The position numbers and the translations under genes are program-made. Of a stretch of 64,000 nucleotides of DNA, positions 48,513 through 61,333 are shown piece by piece. The notes below the pieces were generated by a model. The model saw only the letters and a list, made by a program, of their open reading frames with translations, had not been told where the DNA came from and did not search any database. The stretch covers positions 310,001 to 374,000 of the forward strand of contig JAJZBQ010000002.1 of the NCBI GenBank assembly GCA_021798835.1, written 5' to 3'. Each line of letters starts with the position of its first letter. Within the stretch, counting starts at the first letter, position 1. This DNA comes from Pseudomonadota bacterium (lineage in GTDB: Bacteria; Pseudomonadota; Gammaproteobacteria; Burkholderiales; Ferrovaceae).

Positions 48513-50606
48513 TTATTTCTTGTTGATGATTGCTTCAGCGACATTCCGAGGTGCTTCAGCGTAATGCTTGAATTCCATGGTGTAGGTGGCACGACCTTGG
48601 GTTGCAGAACGTAGCGTGGTGGAATAGCCAAACATTTCTGCCAAAGGCACTTCAGCCTTGATCACCTTGACGCCTGCCACATCTTCCATTCCTTGAACCA
48701 TTCCACGACGAGATGACAAATCGCCCACCACGTTCCCCATGAATTCAGGCGGAGTTTCAACTTCAACCGCCATCATAGGCTCAAGCAATACAGGACTCGC
48801 CTTGCGCATACCATCTTTGAATGCCATGGATGCAGCCATCTTGAAAGCGTTTTCGTTGGAGTCAACATCGTGATACGAACCAAAATGTAGCGTCACCTTG
48901 ACATCTACTACCGGAAATCCTGCCAGGACACCATTGGGGAGTGTATCAATCAGACCTTTTTCAACAGCGGGGATGTACTCACGAGGAACAACGCCTCCTT
49001 TGATGGCATCCACAAAAGTGAACCCAGCACCAATCTCATTAGGTTCAACCTTTAAGACCACATGACCATACTGTCCGCGGCCCCCGCTCTGCTTGACGAA
49101 CTTGCCTTCTGCGTTATCAACCTGACCACGAATCGTCTCACGATAAGCGACCTGTGGTTTCCCAACCGTAGCCTCAACACCAAACTCACGCTTCATGCGA
49201 TCAACAAGAATTTCCAGGTGCAACTCTCCCATCCCCGAAATAATGGTTTGCCCCGATTCTTCATCCGTGCGCACACGAAACGAAGGATCTTCTTGTGCCA
49301 GACGGTTGAGCGCGATCCCCATTTTTTCTTGATCAGCCTTGGTTTTTGGCTCAACAGCCTGTGAAATCACAGGTTCTGGGAATTCCATCTTTTCGAGGGT
49401 AATCACCTTGTCTGGTGTACACAGAGTATCGCCTGTCGTTGCCTCCTTGAGCCCTACCGCTGCTGCAATATCTCCAGCGCGAACTTCCTTGATTTCCTCA
49501 CGCTGGTTGGCGTGCATTTGCAGAATTCGACCTACTCTTTCTTTGCGCCCCTTGATCGGGTTGTAGATTGTATCGCCAGAGTTAATAACACCGGAATATA
49601 CGCGGAAGAAAATCAATTGCCCAACAAAGGGATCCGTCATGATTTTGAAAGCCAGCGCAGAAAAAGGCTCTTCATCAGAAGCACGGCGCACGCCCATCTG
49701 TCCATTTTCCAATTCACCTTCTACTGGAGGAATATCCACCGGGGAAGGCAAATACTCGATCACAGCATCCAACATGGCCTGCACGCCCTTATTCTTGAAT
49801 GCACTACCACAGAGCATCGGCACGATCTCACCCGCAACGGTACGAGAACGCAGTCCTTGGCGAATATCAGCCTCACTCAATTCTCCGGTCTCAAGGTAGC
49901 GATTCATCAACTCTTCCGAGGATTCAGCGGCCGCTTCGACCATTTTTTCTCGCCACTCTGCAGCAGTATCTTGCAACGCTTCAGGAATATCCTGGAATTC
50001 AAACTTCATTCCCTGCGACGCTTCATCCCACAAAATGGCTTTCATGCGAACAAGATCAACAACGCCGGAAAAGTGGTCTTCAGCCCCAATCGGGATCTGA
50101 ATCGGAACCGGATTACCGCGCAGACGCTCACGGATCTGACCATATACCTTAAAAAAATCAGCCCCGATACGGTCCATCTTATTGACGAACGCCAAACGTG
50201 GTACGCCGTACTTATTGGCCTGACGCCAGACGGTTTCTGATTGTGGCTGGACCCCGCCTACTGAGTCGTAAACCATGCACGCGCCATCAAGCACGCGCAT
50301 TGAACGCTCCACCTCAATGGTGAAATCTACGTGCCCCGGAGTATCGATGATATTGATACGATGCTCTGGAAATTTCCCTTCCATTCCACGCCAGAAGCAA
50401 GTCGTCGCCGCTGAAGTAATGGTGATCCCACGCTCCTGCTCCTGCTCCATCCAGTCCATGGTGGCAGCACCGTCATGGACCTCTCCGATTTTGTGAGAGA
50501 CCCCAGTATAGAAGAGGATCCGTTCGGTAGTAGTGGTTTTTCCTGCGTCGATGTGAGCAGATATACCGATATTTCGATAGCGTTCGATGGGTGTTTTGCG
50601 AGCCAC
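48513..50606 (-). CDS. fusA: elongation factor G
   Basis: Translocation GTPase, 697 residues, five domains. [19 protein letters not shown] (G1), [15 protein letters not shown] (G3) and [10 protein letters not shown] (G4) are intact. The start is GTG at 50606 with GGA 5-6 bases before. The gap to rpsG (85 bases) carries a GC hairpin. Confidence 0.98.
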   Translation of the reverse strand: MARKTPIERYRNIGISAHIDAGKTTTTERILFYTGVSHKIGEVHDGAATMDWMEQEQERGITITSAATTCFWRGMEGKFPEHRINIIDTPGHVDFTIEVERSMRVLDGACMVYDSVGGVQPQSETVWRQANKYGVPRLAFVNKMDRIGADFFKVYGQIRERLRGNPVPIQIPIGAEDHFSGVVDLVRMKAILWDEASQGMKFEFQDIPEALQDTAAEWREKMVEAAAESSEELMNRYLETGELSEADIRQGLRSRTVAGEIVPMLCGSAFKNKGVQAMLDAVIEYLPSPVDIPPVEGELENGQMGVRRASDEEPFSALAFKIMTDPFVGQLIFFRVYSGVINSGDTIYNPIKGRKERVGRILQMHANQREEIKEVRAGDIAAAVGLKEATTGDTLCTPDKVITLEKMEFPEPVISQAVEPKTKADQEKMGIALNRLAQEDPSFRVRTDEESGQTIISGMGELHLEILVDRMKREFGVEATVGKPQVAYRETIRGQVDNAEGKFVKQSGGRGQYGHVVLKVEPNEIGAGFTFVDAIKGGVVPREYIPAVEKGLIDTLPNGVLAGFPVVDVKVTLHFGSYHDVDSNENAFKMAASMAFKDGMRKASPVLLEPMMAVEVETPPEFMGNVVGDLSSRRGMVQGMEDVAGVKVIKAEVPLAEMFGYSTTLRSATQGRATYTMEFKHYAEAPRNVAEAIINKK

Positions 50607-50643
50607 GTTATTCCGTCCATTTCAATTCGTTTGATACGCCAAA

Positions 50644-50661
50644 GGCCCGGTTTACCGGGCC
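50644..50661 (-). other. GC-rich hairpin between rpsG and fusA
   Basis: GGCCCGG/CCGGGCC perfect 7-bp stem with a 4-base loop, followed in the transcript by TTTGG only. It resembles a weak attenuator or RNA-processing site and not a full terminator. Confidence 0.55.
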
Positions 50662-50691
50662 CGCATGTTTTTTAAGCCAAAACGCCTGCCA

Positions 50692-51162
50692 TCAGAAACG
50701 ATAATGAGCAAACGCTTTATTGGCCTCGGCCATACGATGTACTTCTTCCCGCTTTTTAATCGCCCCTCCGCGTCCTTCCGCTGCATCAATCAACTCACCA
50801 GCCAGACGCAACCCCATGGATTTTTCCCCACGTTTGCGCGCAGCCTCACGAAGCCAACGCATAGCCAACGCAGTACGCCGATTTGGCCTGACCTCAACCG
50901 GAACTTGATAGTTTGCCCCACCAACTCGCCGACTCTTTACTTCAACGATAGGACGCGCATTGTTAAGCGCCGCAAGAAAAACATCCACCGCGCTTTTTCC
51001 CGACTTTTGATTAATAACTTCCATGGCGCGATAGACAATATGCTCTGCCACAGACTTTTTGCCAGATGTCATGATGACGTTGACAAATTTAGAAATATCA
51101 ACACTACCAAATTTGGGATCTGGCAGAATTTCGCGTTTTGGAACTTCTCTGCGACGTGGCAT
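50692..51162 (-). CDS. rpsG: 30S ribosomal protein S7
   Basis: Primary head-assembly protein, 156 residues. [20 protein letters not shown] and [20 protein letters not shown] are diagnostic. In E. coli S7 represses its operon via the rpsL-rpsG gap, here 34 bases. Confidence 0.97.
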   Translation of the reverse strand: MPRRREVPKREILPDPKFGSVDISKFVNVIMTSGKKSVAEHIVYRAMEVINQKSGKSAVDVFLAALNNARPIVEVKSRRVGGANYQVPVEVRPNRRTALAMRWLREAARKRGEKSMGLRLAGELIDAAEGRGGAIKKREEVHRMAEANKAFAHYRF

Positions 51163-51196
51163 AACTACAGTCTCTCTTCAAATATTGAGTATAAAA

Positions 51197-51574
51197 TTAA
51201 GCACTCTTTGGACGCTTTGCTCCGTACTTGGAGCGCCCCTGCTTACGATCCTTAACCCCCGCCGTATCCAGACTTCCGCGTACGGTATGGTATCGCACCC
51301 CTGGCAAATCCTTGACACGCCCACCGCGAATAAGAACCACCGAGTGTTCTTGCAGGTTGTGCCCTTCACCACCAATGTAACTACTCACCTCAAACCCATT
51401 GGTCAAACGAACACGGGCTACTTTACGCAAAGCCGAATTTGGTTTTTTTGGGGTCGTGGTATAGACGCGGGTACAAACACCACGTTTCTGCGGGCAATTG
51501 GCCAAAGCCGGGACTTTACTCTTGGCTTTGACAGCCACTCTCGGCTTACGAATTAACTGATTGATTGTTGGCAT
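51197..51574 (-). CDS. rpsL: 30S ribosomal protein S12
   Basis: Decoding-centre protein, 125 residues. [13 protein letters not shown] keeps the wild-type Lys of the streptomycin-sensitive form; the second loop ([20 protein letters not shown]) is also wild type. First gene of the str operon. Confidence 0.98.
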   Translation of the reverse strand: MPTINQLIRKPRVAVKAKSKVPALANCPQKRGVCTRVYTTTPKKPNSALRKVARVRLTNGFEVSSYIGGEGHNLQEHSVVLIRGGRVKDLPGVRYHTVRGSLDTAGVKDRKQGRSKYGAKRPKSA

Positions 51575-51647
51575 TTTCTAAACCTTATCGTTCTCGGATG
51601 ACAGCCGGACTGCGGGCCAATTAATGTAGCCCGTAAAAAGACTGTCG

Positions 51648-51676
51648 ATTTTAATTTATTCATTCAACCTTGTCAA
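51648..51676 (-). promoter_or_regulatory. str operon promoter
   Basis: Minus strand: perfect TTGACA (51671-51676), 17-base spacer, TAAAAT (51648-51653, 5/6). The -35 overlaps the rpoC stop codon. It drives rpsL-rpsG-fusA-tuf. Confidence 0.85.
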
Positions 51677-54600
51677 GCAATACTTGATTCACCGCTTTCC
51701 ACTGGCGACAAAGGCTCCACCATCAGAAACTCTTCAGGAACACCCAATTGCGCAGCCGGACTAGGACGGCGATGCCGTGCCGTGTGATACGCCAAACCTG
51801 TCCCGGCCGGGATCAGGCGTCCAACGATGACATTTTCTTTTAAGCCACGCAGATCGTCGCGCTTGCCCATGATGGCTGCTTCGGTCAGAACGCGCGTTGT
51901 TTCCTGGAAAGATGCTGCAGAAATAAAGGAATCTGTCGACAAGGAAGCTTTGGTAATTCCCAGCAATACGTTTTCATAGGTGGCAGGCCGCTTATTCTCA
52001 GAAACGACACTTTCGTTTTCAGCGAGAAGCTCGGCGCGCTCAACTTGTTCCCCAGGAATAAAGCGTGTTTCCCCGGCGTCAAGAACCTGAACACGGCGCA
52101 ACATCTGCCGAACAATCACCTCAATGTGCTTGTCGTTGATCTTTACCCCCTGCAGACGATAAACATCCTGAACTTCATCGGTAATATAACGAGCCAATGC
52201 TTCCACACCAAGCAGGCGCAGAATATCGTGAGGATCAGCAGGACCATCTACAATCGTCTCTCCCTTGTTTACCACTTGACCATCATGAACAGTAACGTGT
52301 TTATCCTTAGGAATCAGATAGTCATGTGCAATGCCATCGGTATCGGTAATCACCAGGCGTTGCTTACCTTTAGTATCTTTTCCAAAAGAAACCGTCCCTG
52401 TTATTTCCGCCAAAAGACCTGCATCTTTGGGCGAGCGAGCTTCAAACAACTCTGCCACACGCGGCAAACCACCAGTAATGTCCCTGGTTTTAGAGGATTC
52501 CTGAGGAATGCGCGCCAGTACTTCTCCAACACCAACCTGCTGCCCATTCTTGACAGTAATAATAGCTCCAACCTGGAATGTGATATTGACCATCTGCTCT
52601 GTCCCGGTCAGTTTCACTTCCTTTCCTTGGGTATCAAGGAGTTTTACCTGAGGCCGTACCCCTTTGCTAGTGGAGCCTGCTCGGCGTTTTGGGTCAATCA
52701 CAACCAACGTTGACAGCCCTGTTACTTCATCGATCTGTTTCGCAACAGTCACCCCTTCTTCGACATTTTCGAAACGCACTTCCCCTGCATATTCGGTAAT
52801 GATTGGGCGCGTATGCGGATCCCAAGTCGCCAGAACCTGACCGGCCTTGACCCGTCCCTCTTGATCAACCAGTAACGTTGAGCCATAAGGAACCTTGTGA
52901 CGCTCACGCTCACGGCCAGCATCATCAACAATGACCACTTCACCGCTGCGCGAAATCACGATTTTTTCCTGGCGAGCATTGGTTACCAGTCGTAGCGTTG
53001 GTGTATAGCGAGCCACCCCATTTGACTTGCTCTCAACCTGACTAACCACTGCAGCACGCGAGGCAGCCCCACCGATGTGGAATGTTCTCATGGTCAACTG
53101 CGTACCTGGTTCGCCAATGGACTGTGCCGAGATCACCCCAACAGCCTCACCAACATTAACAAGTCCACCACGCCCAAGGTCACGACCATAGCACTGCGCG
53201 CACAATCCATAACGGGTTTCGCAAGTCAGCGGAGTACGAACCTTGACTTCATCAATGGCTGCCGCTTCAACTTGTGTCACTGCCTCCTCATCCAGCAAAT
53301 GTCCTGCCGGAATCAAAACTTCCTGTGTCTCAGGATTAAGAATATCTACAGATGAAACGCGTCCAAGTATCCGATCACGAAGCGGTTCAACAACCTCCCC
53401 TCCTTCTACCAAGGCTTTCAGCACCATGCCCTGCTCAGTTCCACAATCCTGCTCTACGACAACCAAATCCTGAGTCACATCGACCAGGCGTCGCGTCAGA
53501 TATCCAGAATTGGCCGTCTTCAGTGCCGTATCTGCCAACCCCTTTCGCGCGCCGTGGGTTGAAATAAAGTACTGCAACACATTCAGCCCTTCACGAAAAT
53601 TTGCGGTAATCGGTGTCTCAATAATGGATCCATCCGGTTTGGCCATCAGTCCGCGCATTCCTGCCAATTGGCGAATCTGTGCCGCCGATCCTCTGGCACC
53701 TGAATCAGCCATCATGTAAATGGCATTGAAGGACTCCTGATGGGTGTGTTCACCTTGGCGGTTAATCACTGGTTCTCGTCCCAATTGATCCATCATTGCC
53801 TTGGCAACTTGATCCCCCGCTCTTCCCCAGATATCCACCACCTTGTTGTAACGCTCTCCCTGAGTAACCAGACCGGAGGTATATTGACTTTCGATTTCCT
53901 TTACTTCGGCCTCAGCTGACGCGATAAGGCTTTCTTTCTCAACGGGAACCAACATATCATCCACACAAATCGATATGCCTGCACGAGTTGCCATGGAAAA
54001 ACCCATGTACATCAATTTATCCGCAAAAATTACGGCATGCTTCAATCCACAGCGCCGGAAGGCAGCATTGATTAGGCGTGATATCTCCTTCTTTTTCAAC
54101 GCCTTGTTAATGTATGAAAAGGGTAGTCCCTCTGGCAATATTTCTGACAGCATAGCCCGGCCCACTGTCGTTTCGTAGCGCGTGATTTGGCGAGTTGCTC
54201 CCCCCATATCATCGATCACCGTTTCTGACAGACGTACCGAGATACGCGCAGTGACATCAACCTGGCGGGCTTCATAGGCTCGCACCACTTCGCCAACATT
54301 TGCGAATGCCATCCCTTCTCCGCGCGCATTGACCCGTTCACGCGTGACATAGTACAAGCCCAAAACGATGTCCTGCGAAGGAACAATAATGGGGTCCCCG
54401 TTAGCCGGTGAAAGTACATTATTGGAGGCCAACATCAAGGTTCGCGCCTCCATCTGAGCTTCTAGCGACAGCGGCACATGGACTGCCATCTGGTCACCGT
54501 CGAAGTCGGCGTTAAATGCAGCACAAACCAATGGGTGCAACTGAATGGCCTTACCCTCGATCAGAACGGGCTCAAATGCCTGAATTCCAAGCCGGTGCAA

Positions 54601-55884
54601 TGTCGGAGCACGATTCAGAAGAACAGGATGTTCACGAATGACTTCTTCCAAAATATCCCACACTTCAGGAATTTCCTGCTCCACCATGCGCTTGGCCGCC
54701 TTGATGGTGGTCGCCAATCCCAGTACTTCCAACTTGTGAAAGATAAAAGGCTTGAATAATTCGAGGGCCATTTTTTTAGGCAGGCCACACTGGTGCAATT
54801 GCAATTGGGGCCCGACCACGATCACCGAGCGTCCTGAGTAATCCACACGTTTGCCCAGAAGATTCTGACGGAATCGGCCGCTCTTCCCCTTTATCATATC
54901 AGCAAGCGACTTCAGGGCGCGCTTGTTGGCACCTGTCATTGCTTTGCCGCGGCGACCATTATCCAATAGTGAATCTACAGCCTCCTGAAGCATGCGCTTC
55001 TCATTGCGCACGATAATTTCAGGAGCTTTCAACTCCAGTAATCGTTTGAGTCGGTTGTTACGATTGATAACACGTCGATACAGGTCATTCAAATCACTGG
55101 TTGCAAAACGCCCCCCATCCAGAGGTACCAAAGGACGAAGATCAGGGGGCAATACGGGAAGCACCTCCATGATCATCCATTCTGGTTTTATGCCCGACTT
55201 CTGAAATGCTTCAAGAATCTTGACACGCTTTGCGTACTTCTTGATTTTCGTATCAGATCCAGTTGTGGATAATTCTTGGCGCAGACGCTCAATCTCCTGA
55301 TCGATATCAATCTGGCGCAGTAGTTCACGAACTCCTTCAGCCCCCATACTGGCAGAAAAATCATCTCCGTACTCTTCAACCTTGTTGAGGTAATCTTCTT
55401 CTGTAAGTAGTTGGCCTTTCTGTAGAGTTGTCATCCCAGGATCAGTTACAACATAGCCTTCAAAGTACAACACACGCTCAATGTCGCGCAGGGTCATATC
55501 GAGTACCATGCCCAAGCGTGATGGCAAAGACTTCAGAAACCAGATATGCGCTACTGGGCTTGCCAACTCTATATGCCCCATGCGCTCGCGCCTGACTTTC
55601 GACAGCGTCACCTCGACATTGCATTTTTCACAAATCACGCCGCGATGTTTGAGGCGCTTATATTTCCCACACAAGCATTCATAATCTTTGACAGGCCCAA
55701 AAATTTTCGCACAAAAAAGGCCATCCCGTTCAGGCTTGAACGTCCGATAGTTGATCGTTTCAGGCTTTTTGACCTCACCATAGGACCACGAGCGAATCTT
55801 ATCTGGCGATGCCAGCCCTATCTTTATCGCATCAAATTCTTCGGATTGCGAAGTCTGTTTAAATAAACTCAATAGTCCTTTCAC
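51673..55884 (-). CDS. rpoC: RNA polymerase beta' subunit
   Basis: Catalytic subunit of RNA polymerase, 1403 residues. The zinc site [19 protein letters not shown], the active-site [10 protein letters not shown] and the second zinc site [11 protein letters not shown] are intact. The start is GTG at 55884 with AGGGGGG 6 bases upstream, giving KGLLSLFKQ; an ATG 12 codons earlier precedes that site and is unlikely. Last gene of the rif operon. Confidence 0.98.
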   Translation of the reverse strand: MKGLLSLFKQTSQSEEFDAIKIGLASPDKIRSWSYGEVKKPETINYRTFKPERDGLFCAKIFGPVKDYECLCGKYKRLKHRGVICEKCNVEVTLSKVRRERMGHIELASPVAHIWFLKSLPSRLGMVLDMTLRDIERVLYFEGYVVTDPGMTTLQKGQLLTEEDYLNKVEEYGDDFSASMGAEGVRELLRQIDIDQEIERLRQELSTTGSDTKIKKYAKRVKILEAFQKSGIKPEWMIMEVLPVLPPDLRPLVPLDGGRFATSDLNDLYRRVINRNNRLKRLLELKAPEIIVRNEKRMLQEAVDSLLDNGRRGKAMTGANKRALKSLADMIKGKSGRFRQNLLGKRVDYSGRSVIVVGPQLQLHQCGLPKKMALELFKPFIFHKLEVLGLATTIKAAKRMVEQEIPEVWDILEEVIREHPVLLNRAPTLHRLGIQAFEPVLIEGKAIQLHPLVCAAFNADFDGDQMAVHVPLSLEAQMEARTLMLASNNVLSPANGDPIIVPSQDIVLGLYYVTRERVNARGEGMAFANVGEVVRAYEARQVDVTARISVRLSETVIDDMGGATRQITRYETTVGRAMLSEILPEGLPFSYINKALKKKEISRLINAAFRRCGLKHAVIFADKLMYMGFSMATRAGISICVDDMLVPVEKESLIASAEAEVKEIESQYTSGLVTQGERYNKVVDIWGRAGDQVAKAMMDQLGREPVINRQGEHTHQESFNAIYMMADSGARGSAAQIRQLAGMRGLMAKPDGSIIETPITANFREGLNVLQYFISTHGARKGLADTALKTANSGYLTRRLVDVTQDLVVVEQDCGTEQGMVLKALVEGGEVVEPLRDRILGRVSSVDILNPETQEVLIPAGHLLDEEAVTQVEAAAIDEVKVRTPLTCETRYGLCAQCYGRDLGRGGLVNVGEAVGVISAQSIGEPGTQLTMRTFHIGGAASRAAVVSQVESKSNGVARYTPTLRLVTNARQEKIVISRSGEVVIVDDAGRERERHKVPYGSTLLVDQEGRVKAGQVLATWDPHTRPIITEYAGEVRFENVEEGVTVAKQIDEVTGLSTLVVIDPKRRAGSTSKGVRPQVKLLDTQGKEVKLTGTEQMVNITFQVGAIITVKNGQQVGVGEVLARIPQESSKTRDITGGLPRVAELFEARSPKDAGLLAEITGTVSFGKDTKGKQRLVITDTDGIAHDYLIPKDKHVTVHDGQVVNKGETIVDGPADPHDILRLLGVEALARYITDEVQDVYRLQGVKINDKHIEVIVRQMLRRVQVLDAGETRFIPGEQVERAELLAENESVVSENKRPATYENVLLGITKASLSTDSFISAASFQETTRVLTEAAIMGKRDDLRGLKENVIVGRLIPAGTGLAYHTARHRRPSPAAQLGVPEEFLMVEPLSPVESGESSIA

Positions 55885-55978
55885 GCTACACCCCCCTGTG
55901 GCGACCAGCCTTTCTGGCAAGTCTCCATCATTGATGAGAACAAACCCCTATACCTGCTATATACCGTAGCAACCCAAA

Positions 55979-58900
55979 TCAGAAACGATCCAAATCAATG
56001 TCGATTCCCAGAGAACGAATTTCCTTGACCAGCACGTTGAATGATTCTGGCATGCCCGCGTCAATGGTGTGTTCGCCTTTGACAATGTTTTCATAGACCT
56101 TAGTCCGTCCATTCACATCATCCGACTTGACCGTCAGCATTTCCTGAAGCGTATAAGATGCGCCATAAGCCTCCAAAGCCCAGACCTCCATCTCCCCGAA
56201 ACGTTGACCTCCAAACTGGGCTTTCCCTCCCAGGGGTTGCTGAGTAACAAGACTGTATGGTCCAGTGGAACGTGCGTGCATCTTGTCATCAACCAGATGA
56301 TGCAACTTGAGAATGTGCATGTAGCCCAATGTCACAGGGCGATCAAAACTCTCGCCAGTGCGCCCATCAAAAACTTGCATCTGCCCATTGCGCGGTAAAC
56401 CCGCCAGTTCCAGCATATCCTTGATCTCGGCCTCATCTGCACCATCAAACACTGGCGTAGCAAAGGGGACACCCGCACGCAGATGGTTTGCCAGGGTCTT
56501 GATCTCGTCATCACTCAAGTCATCCAGCGATTCGACCTTACCTGTCCGGTTATATATTTGTTCCAGGAAACCACGCAGTTTTGCGGCATCTGCCTGTTGT
56601 TCCACCAGTCGCCCGATGGCAATTCCCAGACCTTTTGCAGCCCACCCCAGGTGCGTTTCCAGAATTTGTCCGACATTCATCCGAGAAGGAACACCCAACG
56701 GATTCAAAACAATGTCAACCGGCATTCCGTCAGCGGTAAAGGGCATGTCTTCCACGGGAACTATTTTGGAGACCACCCCTTTGTTACCATGTCGTCCTGC
56801 CATCTTGTCGCCAGGCTGCAAGCGACGTTTCACCGCCAAATATACTTTGACCATTTTCTGAACACCAGGAGGCAATTCATCCCCTTGAGTCAGTTTCCGC
56901 TTCTTTTCTTCGAACAGCGCATCAAACTCCTTGCGCTTGTCTTCCAGACTTTCTTTCAACTGTTCCAATTGAAGTTGTTGGTCTTCATCAGAAAGACGGA
57001 TATCAAACCAATCCCATCGACCCAACTGACTCAGATAGTCCGCGCCAATCTCAGTACCCTTGGCAAGTTTCTTCGGGCCACCCTTGGCAATTTTGCCCAG
57101 CAAAAGTCGCTCGATACGCCCAAACGTATCGTTCTCCATGATACGTAGTTGGTCACCCAAATCCTTCTTGTGCTGAGTCAACTCATCTTCGATGATACGT
57201 TGAGCGCGAGCGTCGCGGTCAATCCCCTCTCGGGTAAATACCTGGACACCAATCACCGTTCCCGCCATTCCAGATGGAACTCTCAAACTGGTATCCTTGA
57301 CATCGGAACTTTTTTCACCAAAAATGGCGCGCAACAATTTTTCTTCGGGTGTCAACTGCGTTTCGCCTTTAGGCGTAACTTTTCCAACCAATACATCGCC
57401 TGCTTCTACTTCCGCACCGATATACACAATACCCGAATCATCCAGTCGATTCAGCATCCGCTCAGAGAGATTCGAAATATCGCGAGTAATATCTTCAGGT
57501 CCAAGTTTCGTATCGCGGGCTACTACTGACAACTCTTCAATGTGAATTGAAGTGAATCGATCCTCGGCGACGACGCGCTCCGAAATAAGTATGGAGTCTT
57601 CAAAGTTATAACCATTCCATGGCATAAAGGCAACCAGCAGATTTTGTCCGAGTGCCAATTCACCCAAATCTGTTGATGCTCCGTCCGCAATCACATCATC
57701 ACGTGTAATAACGTCTCCAACTTTGACGATTGGTCGTTGATTGATATTAGTATTCTGATTGGAACGACGATATTTGATCAGATTGTAAATATCAACACCG
57801 ACCTCACCAGCCAACGTCTCATCATCATTGACGCGTACCACAACACGGGCGGCATCAACATAGTCTACCACCCCACCACGCCGTGCCTGGACTGCTGTAC
57901 CAGAATCTACCGCAACGGTCCGTTCAATTCCGGTTCCAACCAAAGGTTTTTCAGCACGCAGGCATGGGACCGCCTGCCGCTGCATATTCGACCCCATCAG
58001 TGCCCGATTGGCATCATCGTGTTCCAGGAATGGAATCAAGGATGCTGCGACTGAAACAATCTGCGCAGGAGCCACATCGATATGCGTAATGCGCTCAGGA
58101 CTAGACAGGGTAAACTCGTTAAAATGCCGGCACGAAACCAACTCGTCGGTAAAACGTCCTTGTGCATCAATAACGGCATTCGCCTGAGCGATGATGTAGC
58201 GCCCTTCTTCAATAGCAGAGAGTGTCTCGATCTCATCCGTCACCCGGCCATTTTCGACCTTACGGTAAGGTGTTTCGAGAAATCCATACTCATTGGTGCT
58301 GGCATACAGCGCCAATGAATTAATCAAACCGATGTTAGGCCCTTCAGGTGTCTCGATTGGACAGACGCGACCATAATGCGTTGGGTGAACGTCACGCACC
58401 TCGAAGCCAGCTCTTTCCCGCGTCAAGCCGCCTGGTCCCAGAGCAGAAACACGTCGCTTATGCGTAATTTCTGATAGCGGATTGGTCTGATCCATGAATT
58501 GCGACAATTGGCTAGAACCAAAGAATTCCTTGATGGCAGCTGAAATGGGCTTGGCATTGATCAGATCATGGGGCATCAAATTTTCTGATTCGGCCTGTGA
58601 AAGACGCTCTTTAACTGCACGTTCCACGCGCACCAGGCCGGAACGGAATTGGTTCTCTGCCAATTCTCCGACAGATCGGACACGCCGATTACCCAGATGG
58701 TCAATATCGTCAATCTCACCTCGACCGTTCCTAAGATCGACCAGAATCTTGATGACATCCACAATATCGTCATTGGACAACACAGCAGAGCCCGTCAATT
58801 CGGCACGCCCCACGCGGCGATTGAATTTCATCCGACCAACTGCTGATAAATCATAGCGCTCCTCACTAAAGAAAAGCCCTTGAAATAGTAATTTTACTGC

Positions 58901-60049
58901 CTCTTCGGTAGGCGGTTCCCCTGGGCGCATCATACGGTAGATGGCCACACGGGCGGCATTCAAGTCACTGGTATCATCGATGGCCAGTGTTTGTGAAATA
59001 TAGGGGCCATGATCCAGATCATTCGTATACAACGTCTGAATATCCTTGATACCCGCGGCCCGCAAACGCGTCAGCGTGGCTTCCGTGATCTCTTCATTTG
59101 CTTTGGCTACGACCTCACCACTATCCTGATCGATCACATCGCGTGCCACAACACGACCAATGACGAAATCCTCTGGAATTTCAAGGCGATGAAGATTGGC
59201 TTGTTCCAACTCACGTATGTGCTTGGCGGTCACGCGCTTGTCCCGTGCCACGATAATTTTATCGTTGACGACAATATCGAAACGCGCCACTTCACCACGC
59301 AGACGTTCTGGCACTAGTGTCATGGACAGTGACTTGGCTTCAACGTGGATATCATCGAAGTCAAAAAAGGTAGACAGTATCTGCTCTGTGTCGTAACCGA
59401 TTGCGCGCAGCAAGGTGGTCACCGGCATTTTCCGACGACGATCTATACGAAAGTAGAGCAAATCCTTTGGATCAAATTCAAAGTCGAGCCACGAACCACG
59501 ATAGGGGATAACTCGCGCAGAAAATAGCAACTTACCCGATGAATGTGTCTTACCACGATCATGTTCAAAGAACACTCCGGGACTGCGGTGCAACTGCGAG
59601 ACAATGACTCGTTCTGTCCCGTTGATAACAAAGGATCCATTACGCGTCATGAGTGGTATTTCACCCATGTAAACTTCCTGTTCCTTTATCTCTTTCACTG
59701 TTGGCTTGGAAGCCTCGCGATCCATGATCTTGAGGCGGACGCGAGCACGCAGAGGTGAAGCAAAGGTCATTCCACGTTGTTGGCATTCCACCACATCGAA
59801 AGGGGGGTCACCGAGTACATAACTGACAAATTCCAGCATAGCGTTGCCGGAGTGACTGACAATGGGAAACACGGAGCGAAACGCTGATTCCAAGCCCTGA
59901 TTTTTGCGTGTTGCCGGGGTGGACCCTTCCTGAAGAAATTCCGCATAGGAATCCAATTGTGTTGCAAGCAAGAAGGGAACATCGAGCACGCTGTGGCGCT
60001 TGGCGAAACTTTTTCGAATGCGTTTTTTCTCGGTGAATGAATAACTCAT
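55979..60049 (-). CDS. rpoB: RNA polymerase beta subunit
   Basis: 1356 residues. The rifampicin region reads [23 protein letters not shown] then SALGPGG, without a known resistance change. The C-terminal [27 protein letters not shown] is typical. It follows rplL after 131 bases that contain an attenuator-like hairpin. Confidence 0.98.
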   Translation of the reverse strand: MSYSFTEKKRIRKSFAKRHSVLDVPFLLATQLDSYAEFLQEGSTPATRKNQGLESAFRSVFPIVSHSGNAMLEFVSYVLGDPPFDVVECQQRGMTFASPLRARVRLKIMDREASKPTVKEIKEQEVYMGEIPLMTRNGSFVINGTERVIVSQLHRSPGVFFEHDRGKTHSSGKLLFSARVIPYRGSWLDFEFDPKDLLYFRIDRRRKMPVTTLLRAIGYDTEQILSTFFDFDDIHVEAKSLSMTLVPERLRGEVARFDIVVNDKIIVARDKRVTAKHIRELEQANLHRLEIPEDFVIGRVVARDVIDQDSGEVVAKANEEITEATLTRLRAAGIKDIQTLYTNDLDHGPYISQTLAIDDTSDLNAARVAIYRMMRPGEPPTEEAVKLLFQGLFFSEERYDLSAVGRMKFNRRVGRAELTGSAVLSNDDIVDVIKILVDLRNGRGEIDDIDHLGNRRVRSVGELAENQFRSGLVRVERAVKERLSQAESENLMPHDLINAKPISAAIKEFFGSSQLSQFMDQTNPLSEITHKRRVSALGPGGLTRERAGFEVRDVHPTHYGRVCPIETPEGPNIGLINSLALYASTNEYGFLETPYRKVENGRVTDEIETLSAIEEGRYIIAQANAVIDAQGRFTDELVSCRHFNEFTLSSPERITHIDVAPAQIVSVAASLIPFLEHDDANRALMGSNMQRQAVPCLRAEKPLVGTGIERTVAVDSGTAVQARRGGVVDYVDAARVVVRVNDDETLAGEVGVDIYNLIKYRRSNQNTNINQRPIVKVGDVITRDDVIADGASTDLGELALGQNLLVAFMPWNGYNFEDSILISERVVAEDRFTSIHIEELSVVARDTKLGPEDITRDISNLSERMLNRLDDSGIVYIGAEVEAGDVLVGKVTPKGETQLTPEEKLLRAIFGEKSSDVKDTSLRVPSGMAGTVIGVQVFTREGIDRDARAQRIIEDELTQHKKDLGDQLRIMENDTFGRIERLLLGKIAKGGPKKLAKGTEIGADYLSQLGRWDWFDIRLSDEDQQLQLEQLKESLEDKRKEFDALFEEKKRKLTQGDELPPGVQKMVKVYLAVKRRLQPGDKMAGRHGNKGVVSKIVPVEDMPFTADGMPVDIVLNPLGVPSRMNVGQILETHLGWAAKGLGIAIGRLVEQQADAAKLRGFLEQIYNRTGKVESLDDLSDDEIKTLANHLRAGVPFATPVFDGADEAEIKDMLELAGLPRNGQMQVFDGRTGESFDRPVTLGYMHILKLHHLVDDKMHARSTGPYSLVTQQPLGGKAQFGGQRFGEMEVWALEAYGASYTLQEMLTVKSDDVNGRTKVYENIVKGEHTIDAGMPESFNVLVKEIRSLGIDIDLDRF

Positions 60050-60134
60050 GTGATCTCCACGACAGTAAGACCGGAACCGGCTAGAAACTTTCAGGGTGAG
60101 CAGACTGCTCAGCGACCTGCTTGGGTGATCGGGC

Positions 60135-60164
60135 GGGGTAACGGCACGAGCATGCCGTTACCCC
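60135..60164 (-). other. strong hairpin between rplL and rpoB
   Basis: A perfect 12-bp stem GGGGTAACGGCA/TGCCGTTACCCC with a 6-base loop, no T-run after it. E. coli has an attenuator and an RNase III site at this junction; the same role is inferred here. Confidence 0.7.
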
Positions 60165-60180
60165 TGATACAACACTGACC

Positions 60181-60558
60181 TTACTTGATCTCGAAGGTCG
60201 CGCCAGCTTCTGCCAGTTGCTTGGCAACTGCATCAGCGTCCGCTTTTGAGATACCTTCCTTGACAGGCTTGGGTGCGCCATCAACCAGGTCCTTGGCTTC
60301 CTTCAAGCCGAGGCCAGTGATCGCACGAACCACCTTGATAACATTGACCTTGTTATCTCCAGCGCCTGTCAGAATGACGTTGAACTCTGTCTTTTCTTCT
60401 ACTACAGCAGCAGCGCCGGCAGCAGGTGCCGCAACAGCCACAGCGGTAGCAGCAGCAGATACGCCAAATTTTTCTTCCATATCTTTGATCAGACCAGACA
60501 ATTCCAACACGGTCATGCCGGCAATTGCGTCCAGAATTTCAGTTTTGCTGAGTGCCAT
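60181..60558 (-). CDS. rplL: 50S ribosomal protein L7/L12
   Basis: Stalk protein recruiting translation factors, 125 residues. N-terminal dimer domain, Ala/Gly/Val hinge ([14 protein letters not shown]) and C-terminal domain ([37 protein letters not shown]) are complete. Confidence 0.98.
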   Translation of the reverse strand: MALSKTEILDAIAGMTVLELSGLIKDMEEKFGVSAAATAVAVAAPAAGAAAVVEEKTEFNVILTGAGDNKVNVIKVVRAITGLGLKEAKDLVDGAPKPVKEGISKADADAVAKQLAEAGATFEIK

Positions 60559-60573
60559 TTGTAACTCCTTAAT

Positions 60574-61101
60574 TTAAACAGTTGCTTCTTTTTGATCGCG
60601 TACCGCCGCAAGCCCGCGGACGAACTGAGTAGGTATTTCATTGAGCGTCTGAACAAATTTGCTGACCGGTGCCTGCATAGTTCCCATCAAACGTGCAATG
60701 AGTTCTTCACGGCTCGGCATACTGGCCAAACTGACAACATCCGGTGCAGACATGACCACATTGGGCATTGCTCCACCTTTAATCACCAGTTTGTCATTGC
60801 CTTTGGCAAATTCATGTATTACCTTGGCTGCAGCCACAGGATCAGATGAAACACCGTAGACCAGAGGTCCGACCATTTGGTCAGACAACTGGGCAAAGGG
60901 GGTTCCCTCGACCGCACGACGAACCAGTGTATTTTTCAGAACGCGGAAATATACTCCTGCTGTCCTGGCCTTGGCTCTTAGCACAGTCATATCCGACACC
61001 GCCATACCGCGATACTCTGCCAGGATGATGGATTGAGCACCGGCCACCTGCGCCGCTACTTCGGCTACGACTGCTTTCTTCTCTTCCAGATTGAGACTCA
61101 A
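60574..61101 (-). CDS. rplJ: 50S ribosomal protein L10
   Basis: Stalk base, 175 residues. [33 protein letters not shown] and [14 protein letters not shown] are diagnostic. The start is TTG at 61101 with GGAGG 7 bases before. The 232-base gap upstream carries an L10-leader fold. Confidence 0.96.
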   Translation of the reverse strand: MSLNLEEKKAVVAEVAAQVAGAQSIILAEYRGMAVSDMTVLRAKARTAGVYFRVLKNTLVRRAVEGTPFAQLSDQMVGPLVYGVSSDPVAAAKVIHEFAKGNDKLVIKGGAMPNVVMSAPDVVSLASMPSREELIARLMGTMQAPVSKFVQTLNEIPTQFVRGLAAVRDQKEATV

Positions 61102-61213
61102 GGTCTGTCCTCCACTAAGATTACAGGAAGTAGTTCTTACCTCCCAACCACGGCGACCTTTCTTTCAGGACTTGGTACGCGAAGGCACCGATACTGCAAG
61201 ACCTTCCATGAGG

Positions 61214-61273
61214 GACCGCCATCTGCGTAGGGTTTCCTTGGAAGGAAAATTAAGCCTGTCGGCCCCTACGGTC
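61214..61273 (-). ncRNA. L10 leader (rplJ autoregulatory RNA element)
   Basis: In the transcript GACCG and TAGGG pair with CCCTA and CGGTC across an internal loop CGCAGATGG, forming the kink-turn-like stem known from L10 leaders. It sits about 110 bases before rplJ. L10-(L12)4 binding here would repress rplJL translation. The call is by structure, not by a covariance search. Confidence 0.65.
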
Positions 61274-61333
61274 TTTGATGTCCACAATTACTTCCATACA
61301 ACCAGAAGTATTGTGCCCAAAGTCTGTTTTCTT

